From assembly GCA_016195825.1 (NCBI GenBank), contig JACPYV010000010.1, positions 1 to 64,000 of the forward strand: a stretch of 64,000 nucleotides of DNA, given 5' to 3'. The first letter of the stretch is position 1. Every line of letters starts with the position of its first letter. A model generated the notes under the pieces. That model worked only from the letters and a program-made list of their open reading frames with translations. It had not been told where the DNA came from and did no database searches. The translations under genes and the position numbers were made by a program. Source of the stretch: Burkholderiales bacterium (GTDB lineage: Bacteria; Pseudomonadota; Gammaproteobacteria; Burkholderiales; Burkholderiaceae_C). This document shows, piece by piece, positions 42,554 to 52,887 of this stretch.

Positions 42554-42590
42554 TCCCGGTTCCTCCCGGTTCCTCCCGGTTCCTCCCGGT
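42551..42590. repeat. Short tandem repeat: three perfect TCCTCCCGGT units plus one degenerate unit
   Basis: cagtcccggt tcctcccggt tcctcccggt tcctcccggt, directly at the broken end of the ureC remnant. Confidence 0.95.
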
Positions 42591-42644
42591 TGATGCCTCG
42601 TGGATACCGCGGAGTGAATTCGGCCTTCGCAACGCCGCGCACGG

Positions 42645-42842
42645 TCAAGCCGCCACGCGATGCTGGATCTGCAGCGGCCACACCCCGATGCGAGCCGCCT
42701 CTAGGATGACCGTCTCCACCACGCTGCCGTCAACGGCGTAGCTGACGTGGGTGTGCCAGTCCTGCGATACCTCACGCACGATGGGCTTGTCGGACAGGCG
42801 AATGACGAGGGTGTCGTCATCGTCGTAGTAGGTGGTCTCCAC
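42645..42842 (-). CDS. DUF2283 domain protein (GTG start)
   Basis: VETTYYDDDDTLVIRLSDKPIVREVSQDWHTHVSYAVDGSVVETVILEAARIG. Confidence 0.75.
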   Translation of the reverse strand: METTYYDDDDTLVIRLSDKPIVREVSQDWHTHVSYAVDGSVVETVILEAARIGVWPLQIQHRVAA

Positions 42843-43098
42843 GGCATCAGCTCCCAGTGGTGCATGACAGTCTTGGCGATCAGGGCGTCGAGCACGACGG
42901 CAGCGCACAGCGGGCCGTCGGCGCGCTCCGGCACTTCCAGCCAAGCGCAGAGGTGAGCTTCGTCCGGATATCGCAACCCGCCCTCGTCAAGCACGCGCAG
43001 CAAAGAGCGTCATCGACATCACGCCAGGCCATGCGCCGTGCCGCGTGCGTCGTCACGACGACCGTGCGCTGCAAACGCGTGCTGAATACCAGCGGCAC
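42840..43098 (-). pseudogene. DUF4258 domain protein, frameshifted
   Basis: Frame 1 VVVTTHAARRMAWRDVDDAL then frame 2 LLRVLDEGGLRYPDEAHLCAWLEVPERADGPLCAAVVLDALIAKTVMHHWE; frames switch near 43000. Confidence 0.75.
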
Positions 43099-43133
43099 GT
43101 TACGCCGCGTCAGCGGCTCGGCATCGCCAAGGC

Positions 43134-44852
43134 TCAGAACAAGAAATACCTCTGCGCCATCGGCAACTCCTTTGCCGGCTCGCAGGTCAGCAGCACGCCG
43201 TCTGCCCTCACCTCGTAGGTCTGCGCATCGATCTCCATCGTCGGCAGGTAGTTGTTGAGCAGCATGTCAGCCTTCTTGACCGCACGGCAGCCTCTCACCG
43301 GCACCAACGTCTTGGCCAGCCCCAGCTTCTCGACGCTGCCCTGCCCTGACTGGCTGACGAAGGTCAGCGAGCCCTGCTGCAACGCCGCGCCAAACGAACC
43401 GAACATGGGCCGGTAGTGCACCGGCTGCGGCGTCGGGATGGAGGCGTTGGCATCGCCCATCGCGGCGGCAGCGATGAAGCCGCCTTTCAGGATCAGCGAC
43501 GGCTTCACGCCGAAGAAGGCGGGCTTCCACAGTACGAGGTCCGCCCACTTGCCGACTTCAATCGAACCGACTTCATGGCTGATGCCGTGGGCCAGCGCGG
43601 GGTTGATGGCGAGCTTGGCGAGGTATCGCTTCACGCGGGCGTTGTCGTTGCCGGCACCGTCTCCCGGCAGTGCTCCGCGTTGCACCTTCATCTTGTGCGC
43701 GGTCTGCCAGCAGCGCAGCGACACCTCACCGACGCGGCCCATGGCCTGCGAGTCGGACGAGAACATGCTGATGGCGCCCAGGTCGTGCAGGATGTCTTCG
43801 GCTGCAATGGTCTCGCGGCGGATGCGGCTTTCGGCAAAGGCCAGGTCTTCGGCAATGCCTGCGTCCAGGTGATGGCAGACCATCAGCATGTCGAGGTGCT
43901 CGTCCAGCGTGTTGACGGTGAATGGCCGTGTCGGGTTGGTAGAGCTGGGCAGCACGTTGGCCTCGCCCACCACCTTCATGATGTCCGGCGCATGGCCGCC
44001 GCCCGCGCCTTCGGTGTGGAAGCTGTGGATGGTGCGGCCCTTGAAGGCGGCGATGGTGTCCTCGACGAAGCCCGACTCGTTGAGCGTGTCGGTGTGGATG
44101 GCGACCTGCGTGTCGGTCAACTCGGCCACGTCCAGGCAGTTGTCGATGGCGGCGGGCGTGGTTCCCCAGTCCTCGTGCAGCTTCAAGCCGATGGCGCCGG
44201 CGTCGATCTGCTGCATCAAGCCTTCCGGGCGGCTGGCGTTGCCTTTGCCCATGAAGCCGAGGTTCATCGGGAAGGCTTCGGCGGCCTTCAGCATCGTCGC
44301 GATGTGGTGCGGCCCTGGCGTGCAGGTGGTGGCCAGCGTGCCGGTGGCAGGGCCGGTGCCGCCGCCGATCATGGTAGTCACGCCGCTCATCAACGCCTCT
44401 TCGATCTGCTGCGGGCAGATGAAGTGGATGTGGGTGTCTATGGCGCCGGGCGTCACGATGAAGCCCTCACCCGCGATGATCTCGGTGCCGGGGCCGATCA
44501 CGATGTCCACGCCGGGCTGCACGTCGGGGTTGCCGGCCTTTCCGATGGCCGCGATGCGGCAACCGCGCAGGCCGATGTCGGCCTTCACAATGCCCCAGTG
44601 GTCGAGGATGACCACGTTGGTGATGACGGTATCGACCGCGTCACCGGGGCCAGGGCCATTGATGCGCTGGGACTGGCCCATGCCATCGCGCACGGTCTTG
44701 CCGCCGCCGAATTTCACTTCCTCCCCGTAGCCGCCGGCGGCCAAGGTGTAGTCCTTCTCGATCTCGATGACGAGGGCGGTGTCGGCCAGGCGCAGCTTGT
44801 CGCCGACAGTGGGGCCGAGCATCTCGGCGTAAGCCCGACGCGAAATTTTCAT
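43134..44852 (-). CDS. ureC: Urease subunit alpha
   Basis: Full-length Ure[50 protein letters not shown]-type motif ([10 protein letters not shown]). Confidence 0.98.
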   Translation of the reverse strand: MKISRRAYAEMLGPTVGDKLRLADTALVIEIEKDYTLAAGGYGEEVKFGGGKTVRDGMGQSQRINGPGPGDAVDTVITNVVILDHWGIVKADIGLRGCRIAAIGKAGNPDVQPGVDIVIGPGTEIIAGEGFIVTPGAIDTHIHFICPQQIEEALMSGVTTMIGGGTGPATGTLATTCTPGPHHIATMLKAAEAFPMNLGFMGKGNASRPEGLMQQIDAGAIGLKLHEDWGTTPAAIDNCLDVAELTDTQVAIHTDTLNESGFVEDTIAAFKGRTIHSFHTEGAGGGHAPDIMKVVGEANVLPSSTNPTRPFTVNTLDEHLDMLMVCHHLDAGIAEDLAFAESRIRRETIAAEDILHDLGAISMFSSDSQAMGRVGEVSLRCWQTAHKMKVQRGALPGDGAGNDNARVKRYLAKLAINPALAHGISHEVGSIEVGKWADLVLWKPAFFGVKPSLILKGGFIAAAAMGDANASIPTPQPVHYRPMFGSFGAALQQGSLTFVSQSGQGSVEKLGLAKTLVPVRGCRAVKKADMLLNNYLPTMEIDAQTYEVRADGVLLTCEPAKELPMAQRYFLF

Positions 44853-45154
44853 AGCTTGCCTTGCACGAGACCGCGGAAGCCGTAGACGGTGCGGTCACCG
44901 CCCAGGTCGACCAGCTCGACGGTGCGGGTCTGACCCGGCTCGAAGCGCACGGCCGTGCCACTGCAGATATTGAGCCGCATGCCGCGCGCGGCCGCTCGGT
45001 CGAAGCCGAGGGCTGCGTTGGTCTCGGCAAAGTGGTAGTGGGAGCCGACCTGGATGGGCCGGGTGCCGGTGTTGGCGACCTTCAGCGTCAGCGTGCGGCG
45101 GCCGGGGTTGAGTTCGTGGTCGCCGTCGGCGGTGATCAGTTCGCCGGGCACCAT
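44849..45154 (-). CDS. ureB: Urease subunit beta
   Basis: [49 protein letters not shown]. Confidence 0.97.
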   Translation of the reverse strand: MVPGELITADGDHELNPGRRTLTLKVANTGTRPIQVGSHYHFAETNAALGFDRAAARGMRLNICSGTAVRFEPGQTRTVELVDLGGDRTVYGFRGLVQGKL

Positions 45155-45315
45155 CACTTGCGGCCTTTCACAAGCCACCAGAGCGCCAAACCGGCCGCAG
45201 CGGCTAACGCCGACATGCCGGCGCCATCCCAGCCGTGGATGTGCAGGCCGGCGACACCGTGGCCATCGTGGCCGAGCGCAGGGGCGGCAATGATCAGCAG
45301 GGCAAAGGCGCGCAT
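45154..45315 (-). CDS. Small His-containing single-TM protein encoded between ureA and ureB
   Basis: [53 protein letters not shown]; start/stop packed against ureB. Confidence 0.65.
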   Translation of the reverse strand: MRAFALLIIAAPALGHDGHGVAGLHIHGWDGAGMSALAAAAGLALWWLVKGRK

Positions 45316-45325
45316 GGTTGGGCTC

Positions 45326-45628
45326 TCAGGCGATGGGTTGGTGGACGGTGACGAGCTTAGTGCCGTCGGGGAAAGTGGCTTCAACCTGGATCTCCGGGAT
45401 CATCTCGGCGATGCCGTCCATGACATCGGCGCGGGTCAGGATCTCGCGGCCCTCGCTCATCAGCTGGGCAACGGTCTTGCCGTCGCGTGCGCCCTCGAGG
45501 ATGGCAGCGCTGATGAAGGCCACGGCCTCCGGGTAGTTGAGCTTCAAGCCACGGGCGCGACGGCGTTCGGCCAGCAGTGCGGCGGTAAAGAGCAGCAGCT
45601 TGTCTTTTTCTCGGGGAGTGAGTTCCAT
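45326..45628 (-). CDS. ureA: Urease subunit gamma
   Basis: [50 protein letters not shown]. Confidence 0.97.
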   Translation of the reverse strand: MELTPREKDKLLLFTAALLAERRRARGLKLNYPEAVAFISAAILEGARDGKTVAQLMSEGREILTRADVMDGIAEMIPEIQVEATFPDGTKLVTVHQPIA

Positions 45629-45963
45629 GTCGCTTCGCTCGATATTTCGGTGTCTGCCATTCAACCCGAGCGGCCGTAAAGGCTGGCTCAGCGTTTTGGA
45701 CAACGACAGGTTAGCGCGAACCGTGCCAGCCGCTGCGCTGCGGCACACCCGCGCAAGTTGTGGATTCGAAGGGCTTTGCTCATGCGCGATTTCTGATTTT
45801 TCAAGTTCAAACGTGGGTGTCGCCGAGGCTTACATCGAGCGCTTCAGCGCCCACACCCAGGACAAGAAAATTCATCAAATTCAAATACTTGCGGCAAGTG
45901 GACCAGATATTGCACCGACCGAATCGCTCGGATCATTTATGCAAAGCAAACGAGGAGACCACC

Positions 45964-47064
45964 ATGACAAGTCGCTTTGAATTCCGCCCCGCGGCCCTGG
46001 CCGCCGCCGGCCTCGCGGGCCTCACGCTGTTGCTGGCCAGCAGCACGGCCGGTGCGGCGGTGACTTTCTCGAGCTTCATCCAGTCTGCCGACATCACCGC
46101 CGCGCTGGGCCAGACCAACACCATCGCCATCACCTACGCGGGCGACAAGTTCGTGGGCACCGTCTATTTCGGCCCGAACAACCTGCAGCTCTACCAGAGC
46201 GACCTGAGCGGCGGCAGCGTGCAGAAGTTCGGCACGCCGCTGCCTACGGGGGGCGGGGAACCCGTCGTCGCGGCCGGGCTGGGCCAGGCGGGCTTTGCCG
46301 CCGGCGCAATCTATGCGTCGGGGTCGGACACCAACATCTACCGCTACGCCCCGAGCGGCGGCGCGCCGGTACTTTTCGGCAGCACGGACGATGGCTCGGG
46401 TGTGCGCCAGATCTTCTTCGACCCCGGCTCCACCTTTGGCGGCAAGATGATCGTCACGACAACCTCGGGCCACGTGCTGACCTTCGACGGCAGTGGCACC
46501 CGCGCGCTGGTCGCCAATGTGCACGAGGACACCGAGGGGATGGACATCGCCTCGACCAACTATGGCCAGTACGCCGGCCAGTTGTTGGTGGCATCCGAAG
46601 GCTCGGGCAAGATCCGGGCGATCAAGTCCGATGGCACGGTGACCGACCTGCAGCTGCGCAATACCAGCGGCGCCGCAGTGACGATCGCCCTGGCCGAGAC
46701 CGTTAGCACGGTGCCGCTGGACCTGGGCCTGTCGGGCAATCCGCTGGAGGGCTTCTACGTCGCCAATTATGCGAGCGACGTGCAGAAGGCCGACGCCAGC
46801 CAGTTCGCGGGCCTGCTGGGCGACACCATCGTCACCAGCGAGTTCAGCTCGAACTCAGCGCTGTGGGACCTGCACTACAACGGTGATGTGTTGAACACCT
46901 TCACGGTCACCCAGGTGGGCACGCTGCCGCTGCAGTCCGAGGACGGCATCTTCGTCACAGCCCAACGCATCAACGACGTCCACCCGCTGCCGGAGCCCAG
47001 CCTGCTAGTGGCAGCAGCGTTGCTGGCACTGGGCGGCGCGCGCCGCTACCGCCGCAGGGACTGA
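45964..47064 (+). CDS. PEP-CTERM sorting domain-containing protein (beta-propeller-like)
   Basis: Signal peptide; C-terminal PLPEPSLLVAAALLALGGARRYRRRD. Confidence 0.88.
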   Translation: MTSRFEFRPAALAAAGLAGLTLLLASSTAGAAVTFSSFIQSADITAALGQTNTIAITYAGDKFVGTVYFGPNNLQLYQSDLSGGSVQKFGTPLPTGGGEPVVAAGLGQAGFAAGAIYASGSDTNIYRYAPSGGAPVLFGSTDDGSGVRQIFFDPGSTFGGKMIVTTTSGHVLTFDGSGTRALVANVHEDTEGMDIASTNYGQYAGQLLVASEGSGKIRAIKSDGTVTDLQLRNTSGAAVTIALAETVSTVPLDLGLSGNPLEGFYVANYASDVQKADASQFAGLLGDTIVTSEFSSNSALWDLHYNGDVLNTFTVTQVGTLPLQSEDGIFVTAQRINDVHPLPEPSLLVAAALLALGGARRYRRRD

Positions 47065-47066
47065 GT

Positions 47067-47642
47067 TCAGGCCCCGGGCCATTCGACCAGCACGGCCGTC
47101 GCCGCGGGCTTGCGCGCCGGCCCTGCTGGGCGGCGCATTGGCGTACCCAGCGCAATCCAGCCCAGCAGCGTCTCGCCGGGTTCGCAGAACGCGGCGGCGA
47201 TGGTCGGGTTGCGCACCTTGGCGCCGCTGAGCATCTTGCCGCCGAAGCCCAGCAGATGGGCAGCCATCAGGAAGTTGCTGATGGCGCCGCCAACGGCCGC
47301 CCATTGCTCGTGCGCCGGCACCTGCGGGTGGCCCAGATCGATGCGGGCGACAACGGCCACCGTCATCGGTGGCTTGAGCGCACGTTCGGCGTCCAGTGCC
47401 GCGCCCTCATCGCCCTTGCCTGCCGCGCGCGCCGCGTCGGCAAACAGGGCAGCCATGCCCTCTTTCGCGGCGCCGCGCACCAGCTTGAACCGGTAGGGCA
47501 CCAGTTCGGCGTGGTCGGGTGCGCGCAGCGCGGCCTGGGCCATCCACGCAAGCTGCTCGTCGCTGGGCCCGGGCTCGACCAGATGCTTGGGGCCGACCGA
47601 AAAGCGGCTCAGCACCGCATCGAGCGCGGGAGGCTGGATCAC
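47067..47642 (-). CDS. Nitroreductase family protein
   Basis: AALRAPDHAELVPYRFKLVRG...AVGGAISNFLMAAHLLGFGGKMLSG. Confidence 0.88.
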   Translation of the reverse strand: MIQPPALDAVLSRFSVGPKHLVEPGPSDEQLAWMAQAALRAPDHAELVPYRFKLVRGAAKEGMAALFADAARAAGKGDEGAALDAERALKPPMTVAVVARIDLGHPQVPAHEQWAAVGGAISNFLMAAHLLGFGGKMLSGAKVRNPTIAAAFCEPGETLLGWIALGTPMRRPAGPARKPAATAVLVEWPGA

Positions 47643-48508
47643 TTCAGCAGGCCGGCGTTCTCGGCAGCCGCCTTAATGCCGTTGTAGTTCTCGGGCTTGC
47701 TGGGGATGAACCGGGTCGCGCGCTGCAGGCCCAGGATCTCCTTGCCCTGGGGTGTGTTGGGGTCCAGCGCCAGGAAGGCGGCCTTGATCTTCTCGCGCAG
47801 CGCCTCGGGCATGTCGGCATGCACCGACCAGTTGTAGTCGAAGTAAGGCGGCGTTGTGTAGAAGACCTTGACCGCGGCCGGGTCCACCTTCTTCTCGGTG
47901 ACGAACTTGTCCCAGACCGAAATGTTCAATGCACCAGCGTCCACCTTGCCGCTGGCCACAGCGGCGATCGTTGCATCGTGAGCGCCGCTGAAGGCCACGC
48001 GCTTGAGGTCCACGTCGGGATTGATCTTGGCCGCGAGCAGGAAGCTGCGCGGCATCAGGTGGCCCGAGGTGCTGCTGGCCGAGCCGAAGGACAGCGTCTT
48101 GCCCTTCAGGTCCTCCAGCTTGTTGATGCCGCTCTTGGCGTCGGTGATGAAGACGGAGCGGAACTTCTCGTCCTCCTCGCGCTGGACCAGCGGCAGGATC
48201 TTGCCGCCCGAGCGCACGTTGGCCTGCACGAAGGTGAAGCCGCCGAACCAGGCCAGATCGATCTTCTTATTGACCACCGTCTCAACGGCCGCGGCGTAGT
48301 CGGTCACCGGCGTCCACTCGACCTTCATGCCCAGCTTGCTCTCCAGGTAGGCCCCCAGCGGCGCGAACTTGCGCGCCAGCTCGGTGGGCGACTCGTCGGG
48401 GATGGCCGTGACGCGCAGCACCTGCTGGGCCTGGGCCGCTGCGCCGGCCAGGGCCAGCGACATCACCACACCGCGCGCCAGACCGGCGACGACACGAGAA
48501 AGAGCCAT
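47639..48508 (-). CDS. PhnD-like ABC transporter substrate-binding protein
   Basis: Signal peptide; VLRVTAIPDESPTELARKFAPLGAYLESKLGMKVEWTPVTDYAAAVETVVNKKIDLAWFGG. Confidence 0.9.
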   Translation of the reverse strand: MALSRVVAGLARGVVMSLALAGAAAQAQQVLRVTAIPDESPTELARKFAPLGAYLESKLGMKVEWTPVTDYAAAVETVVNKKIDLAWFGGFTFVQANVRSGGKILPLVQREEDEKFRSVFITDAKSGINKLEDLKGKTLSFGSASSTSGHLMPRSFLLAAKINPDVDLKRVAFSGAHDATIAAVASGKVDAGALNISVWDKFVTEKKVDPAAVKVFYTTPPYFDYNWSVHADMPEALREKIKAAFLALDPNTPQGKEILGLQRATRFIPSKPENYNGIKAAAENAGLLK

Positions 48509-48541
48509 GAAAGTTCTCCTGAGGAATTTGGATTGAGAGGA

Positions 48542-48922
48542 TCAGAACACCAGCGTGGCCCACGCCGAATGCGCGGCGCGGGATGCGTATTGAACCGCAC
48601 CGCCGTGGCGGCGGCCGGCCGGGATCAGGTCATCGTGCGTCAGCCCCTGGGCCGCGAGCGCATCGGAGCAGGCGAAGAAGCGTGCGCCATGGTCCAGCGC
48701 ATCCTGCATCCATTCGGCGATGGACTTGTCGAAGCGGTCAGACGCCCTCAGCGCCTCGGCCACGCCGGGCCTGAGCAGCAGCACGGCGCGGGCCGAAAAA
48801 TAGATCTCGACCTGCAACTCCAGCGCCGCTGCCGCGGCCGCATGGGCGAAGGGCGTGGCCAGCCGAACGGGATCGTCCGGGTCGGTTGCCCAGAGCAGGA
48901 TGGCCAGTCCGGTGCGCTTCAC
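48542..48922 (-). CDS. DsrE-like protein (GTG start)
   Basis: [47 protein letters not shown]...FFACSDALAAQGL. Confidence 0.75.
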   Translation of the reverse strand: MKRTGLAILLWATDPDDPVRLATPFAHAAAAAALELQVEIYFSARAVLLLRPGVAEALRASDRFDKSIAEWMQDALDHGARFFACSDALAAQGLTHDDLIPAGRRHGGAVQYASRAAHSAWATLVF

Positions 48923-49356
48923 GAGATGGCGTCCAGCTTGTTGAGCCAGGCCCAGCGCGCCATCGCCTCGCCGACGGCCACCTCGCCGATGACCAGTCCG
49001 GCCTTCTCGGCCTCCAGCCGCGATGGTGCCAGCTCGACGAGCCAGCCCTGGCCGTAGGGCGAGCGATGAACCAGCTCGGGCTGCGCCTCCAGCGCCTCGT
49101 TGACGCGCGTGACGACACCGGACAGCGGCGACTTCACCGACACGATGGACTTGGCCAGCTCGACGACACCGATGGAGCGGCCCTGCTCGACCTCGCTGCC
49201 CACCGGCTTGGGGCGGCACATGTAGATCTCGCCCGAGGCCCGGATGCCCAGCGCCGTGATGCCGACGCGGACCTGGCCGTTGGGGAGCGGCTCGGCCCAG
49301 GTCTGGTCCTGCGGCCACAGCCAGAAGCCATCGGGGACGCTCGCGCGTGCGCTCAT
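48919..49356 (-). CDS. Glycine cleavage H-protein-like lipoyl carrier
   Basis: GVVELAKSIVSVKSPLSGVVTRVNEALEAQPELVHRSPYGQGWLVEL; Lys aligns with the lipoylated Lys of GcvH (ESVKAVSD...SPVSG). Confidence 0.88.
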   Translation of the reverse strand: MSARASVPDGFWLWPQDQTWAEPLPNGQVRVGITALGIRASGEIYMCRPKPVGSEVEQGRSIGVVELAKSIVSVKSPLSGVVTRVNEALEAQPELVHRSPYGQGWLVELAPSRLEAEKAGLVIGEVAVGEAMARWAWLNKLDAIS

Positions 49357-49488
49357 CAGCACAGCCCCGATAGCATGACATCGCCGTCGCGAGAGCCCTC
49401 AGGTCGGTTCGAGCACCGCAGCCGTACTTTCGTACGGCGAGGAGCGCAGGGCCGAGATGTACCCGCGCAGCAGGCGAGCGCATGCTCG

Positions 49489-49584
49489 TGGCGGAGGGGC
49501 GAGGGAGTCGAACCCTCCCAGCAGCGCGTGGCGCCACCCACCGGGTTTGAAGCCCAGCCGACACACCGGTGTCGTTGCCCCTCC
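49489..49584 (-). tRNA. selC: tRNA-Sec (anticodon TCA), encoded CCA
   Basis: GGAGGGGCAACGACACCGGTGTGTCGGCTGGGCTTCAAACCCGGTGGGTGGCGCCACGCGCTGCTGGGAGGGTTCGACTCCCTCGCCCCTCCGCCA: 8-bp acceptor stem, long variable arm, TTCAA anticodon loop. Confidence 0.97.
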
Positions 49585-49588
49585 AGTT

Positions 49589-51466
49589 TCATGTCGGCTG
49601 CTCCGCGAACAGCGCGCTGTCGGCCCGCAACCGATGCTCGTCGACCACACGACGCAGCAGGCCAACGCGGTCGAAATGTTCCAGGTGCTGGATGGCCCGC
49701 TTGCGGCCCATGCCCGTGGCATCACGGAAGGCAGCGGCCGTCACCTTGCCTTGCTCGGCCCCCAGCCGGCGGGCGGTGGCGGCGAGTGTCGTCATCGTGG
49801 CGGTGTCGCAGTACAGGTCTTTCACCACCTGGTGCAGGTCCCCCTGCCGGGCCAGCCGCGCAAGCGTGGCACGCACTAGCGGCTCCGGCTCAGCGCAGTC
49901 CTTGGCCAGGTCGCGCGCCCACGCGCCTTCGACACCAGCCAGCGCGAGGCGCGGCGCGACCTTCTGCGCGATACGTTGCTCCACGGCTGACAGCTGCACG
50001 CCGTGCTCGGGCAGGTGCACGAACGCGCCGCGCTGCGCAAGGCGGCCACCGGCGAGAAGCTGTTCGAGCAACTGGCGCCAGAGCGGCTCGGCCATGCGCG
50101 GGGCGACGAGGCGGCGCAACCGGGCGGCGTCGGGCCCGAGTTCGTCGGGGAACTGGGCGTGAAAGGCCGCCACCCTGACCAGCAACTGGCCCGTCAGCGC
50201 CACGCAGGCGCTGTCGCCCAGCGCCCAGCCCTGCCCGGGTTCGGCCAGGCCCTCGGCCTGGGCGCAGCGAGCCAGGTCCAGGCCCAGCGGCGCCAGCTCC
50301 AGCAGGCGAGCGCGCCGCCTCGCGGCCGTGGGCAGCTCACGGGCCGACAGCTCGGCCAGGCGCTCGGGCGTGCGGCGGTAGCGGGTGGGGGCGAAGGGGT
50401 CCAGCACGAGGCCGCCAGCCAGCGCGCGGCTGGCGCCGGCGTCGCGCAGCACGAAGCGGTCCCCATGCCAGGCGCCAACGGGCGCATGGACCAGCAGTTG
50501 CACGAGGGCCGAGCCGCCGGGTGCGATGGCATCGCCGTCCAGCACAGCAACGCTGGCCATGACGGCCTGGGCACCAAGGTGCATGTGCACACGCGCGCCG
50601 GAGCGCAGCGGCTTGGCTTCACCGGGCCAGAGCGTCAGGCGAGCATCGATGCGGTCCGTGGTGAGCGCCACGGCCGGCGCGGTGAGCCACTGGCCGCGCG
50701 CGGCCTGCTCCCTGGCCAGGCCGGCGAGGGCCACCGCGCAGCGCTGGCCGGCGCGCGCGCGCTCCACGGCGCGGTTCTGTGCATGCAGGCTCTTCACGCG
50801 GGCCATCGCCAGGCCATGAGGCCCCTGGATGACCAGTTCGTCGCCGACAGCGATCTCGCCCGTGTGCAGCGTGCCAGTGACGACGGTGCCCACGCCGTCC
50901 AGGCTGAAAGCGCGGTCCACCGCGAGCCGCGCGGCCAAGCCCTGGCTGCTGCGGGGCGGCAACGCACGGGAAGCCGTGAAGAGCAGCTCGCGCAGCGCGT
51001 CCAGCCCCCGGCCGGTGGTGGCGGACACGGTGAGCACGGGGGCGGTCGCGAGGCCGGTACCAGCGAGCAGCACCCTCGCCTCCTCCGCCAGCGCGGCCAG
51101 ACGTTCGGGCTCGGCGCGGTCCGCCTTGGTGATGACGACGGCGCCCCGGCTCAGACCCAACAGGCTGAGCACGGCCAAGTGCTCACGGGTCTGCGGCATG
51201 ACGCCGTCGTCAGCGGCGATGAGCAGCAGCGCGAAGTCGATGCCGCTGGCGCCGGCCAGCATGGTGTGCACGAGCTTCTCATGGCCGGGCACGTCGATGA
51301 AGCCCAGGCGTTCGTCGTGGTCGGGAACGTTCAGGTAGGCATAGCCCAGCTCGATGCTGATGCCGCGCGCCTTCTCCTCGGGCAGGCGGTCGGTGTCCAC
51401 GCCGGTCAGCGCGCGCACGAGCGTGGTCTTGCCGTGGTCGATGTGGCCGGCGGTGCCGACGATCAC
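49589..51466 (-). CDS. selB: Selenocysteine-specific elongation factor SelB (GTG start)
   Basis: [46 protein letters not shown]-terminal winged-helix repeats. Confidence 0.97.
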   Translation of the reverse strand: MIVGTAGHIDHGKTTLVRALTGVDTDRLPEEKARGISIELGYAYLNVPDHDERLGFIDVPGHEKLVHTMLAGASGIDFALLLIAADDGVMPQTREHLAVLSLLGLSRGAVVITKADRAEPERLAALAEEARVLLAGTGLATAPVLTVSATTGRGLDALRELLFTASRALPPRSSQGLAARLAVDRAFSLDGVGTVVTGTLHTGEIAVGDELVIQGPHGLAMARVKSLHAQNRAVERARAGQRCAVALAGLAREQAARGQWLTAPAVALTTDRIDARLTLWPGEAKPLRSGARVHMHLGAQAVMASVAVLDGDAIAPGGSALVQLLVHAPVGAWHGDRFVLRDAGASRALAGGLVLDPFAPTRYRRTPERLAELSARELPTAARRRARLLELAPLGLDLARCAQAEGLAEPGQGWALGDSACVALTGQLLVRVAAFHAQFPDELGPDAARLRRLVAPRMAEPLWRQLLEQLLAGGRLAQRGAFVHLPEHGVQLSAVEQRIAQKVAPRLALAGVEGAWARDLAKDCAEPEPLVRATLARLARQGDLHQVVKDLYCDTATMTTLAATARRLGAEQGKVTAAAFRDATGMGRKRAIQHLEHFDRVGLLRRVVDEHRLRADSALFAEQPT

Positions 51467-52887
51467 GCCAGGGCCTCCTTCAGCAGGCCGAGTTGCGCGG
51501 TCAGCAGCGCCGGCTCCTCCAGGCAGCGCATATCCAGCAGCAGGCGGTCGTCCTGGATACGACCGATGACCGGCCGGGACAGGCCGCGGAGCGCGGTCGC
51601 CAGCGCCTCCAGCGTACGGCCCCGGCCATCGACGGCCGTGATCGCCAGGCCTGCGGAAGGAAGGCGCTCCACGGGCAGCGATCCGGAGCCGATCTGGCTC
51701 TGCAGAGCGACGGCTTCGACCGTGAAGCGCGGCGCAACGGCAGCAGCGACGTCCGGCAACAGGTGCCGGGCCAGCGCGGCGATGTCCGCCTGGCCGCGTG
51801 TCAGAAGCCTCAGGGTCGGCAGGTCTTGCGCCAGTCGCTCCGGTCGCAGGTACAGCCGCAAGGTGGCCTCCAGCGCGGCCAAGGGCAGCTTGGACAAGCG
51901 CAGCGCGCGCTTCATCGGGTACTTGCGAATGCGGCTCACGGCGGCGCGGCTGCCGACGATGAGGCCGGCCTGTGGGCCACCCAGCAGCTTGTCGCCGCTG
52001 AAGGTGACGACGTCGCAACCGGCCTTGAGCATCTGCTGCGGCATGGGCTCAGCCGGCAGGCCGTAAGCGCTCATGTCGACCAATGCACCGCTGCCGAGGT
52101 CGGTCATCAGTGGCAGGCTGGCAGCGTGAGCGATGGGCGCCAGCTCGGCCTCGGATACGGCCGATGTGAAGCCCTGCACCTGGTAGTTGCTGGTGTGCAC
52201 CTTGACGATCAGACCCGTGCGCGGCGTGATGGCCTGCTCGTAGTCGCGCGGGTGGGTGCGGTTGGTGGTGCCCACCTCCACCAGCGTGGCGCCGGCCGCG
52301 GTCATCACATCGGGCATGCGGAAGGCACCGCCGATCTCGACCAGCTCGCCGCGTGACACGATGGCCTCTCGCCCGCCGGCCAGCGCGGCAATGCCCAGCA
52401 GCACGGCGGCGGCGTTGTTGTTGACGACGGTGGCAGCCTCGGCACCGGTCAGCTCGCACAGCAGGGCTTCGATCAGCGTGTCACGGTCGCCACGCCCGCC
52501 GGCGTCGAGGTCGAACTCCAGGTTGTTGGGTGCGGTCATCAGCGCCAGCAACTGCGCGAGCGCCGCGTCGGCCAGCAGCGCGCGGCCCAGGTTGGTGTGG
52601 ATGACGGTTCCGGTCAGGTTCAGCACCACGCGCATGACCGGCCGCAGCCGCGCCTGCACGCGGGCGGCGAGCGACTGCGGCAGCGCATCGAGCTCCAGCC
52701 GCATCAACTGGCCCGCTACGGCGCGCGCGCGCAGGCCGTCCAGCAGCCCCCTCGCCTCGTTGGCGACGAGGGTGTGGCCGTGCTCGGCCACCAGCAGCGC
52801 GCAATCGCGCAGCAGCTTGTCCAGCGACGGCAGGTCTTTGGGGACCGCCTTGGAACCGTGGACCACGGATTCGTCGGGCGCGCTCAT
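51463..52887 (-). CDS. selA: L-seryl-tRNA(Sec) selenium transferase
   Basis: [43 protein letters not shown]...[17 protein letters not shown]. Confidence 0.97.
   Translation of the reverse strand: MSAPDESVVHGSKAVPKDLPSLDKLLRDCALLVAEHGHTLVANEARGLLDGLRARAVAGQLMRLELDALPQSLAARVQARLRPVMRVVLNLTGTVIHTNLGRALLADAALAQLLALMTAPNNLEFDLDAGGRGDRDTLIEALLCELTGAEAATVVNNNAAAVLLGIAALAGGREAIVSRGELVEIGGAFRMPDVMTAAGATLVEVGTTNRTHPRDYEQAITPRTGLIVKVHTSNYQVQGFTSAVSEAELAPIAHAASLPLMTDLGSGALVDMSAYGLPAEPMPQQMLKAGCDVVTFSGDKLLGGPQAGLIVGSRAAVSRIRKYPMKRALRLSKLPLAALEATLRLYLRPERLAQDLPTLRLLTRGQADIAALARHLLPDVAAAVAPRFTVEAVALQSQIGSGSLPVERLPSAGLAITAVDGRGRTLEALATALRGLSRPVIGRIQDDRLLLDMRCLEEPALLTAQLGLLKEALA

Noticed and set aside
39842-45628. 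Possible genomic island or transposon between the urease halves
   Set aside because: No transposase, integrase, flanking direct repeats or tRNA target found; most genes in the interval (ohyA, pepF-like, ompA-like) have normal GC composition.
50003-52066. 687-aa plus-strand ORF opposite selB/selA
   Set aside because: Shadow ORF, low-complexity composition (GQ/HGR rich), fully overlapped by selB and selA.
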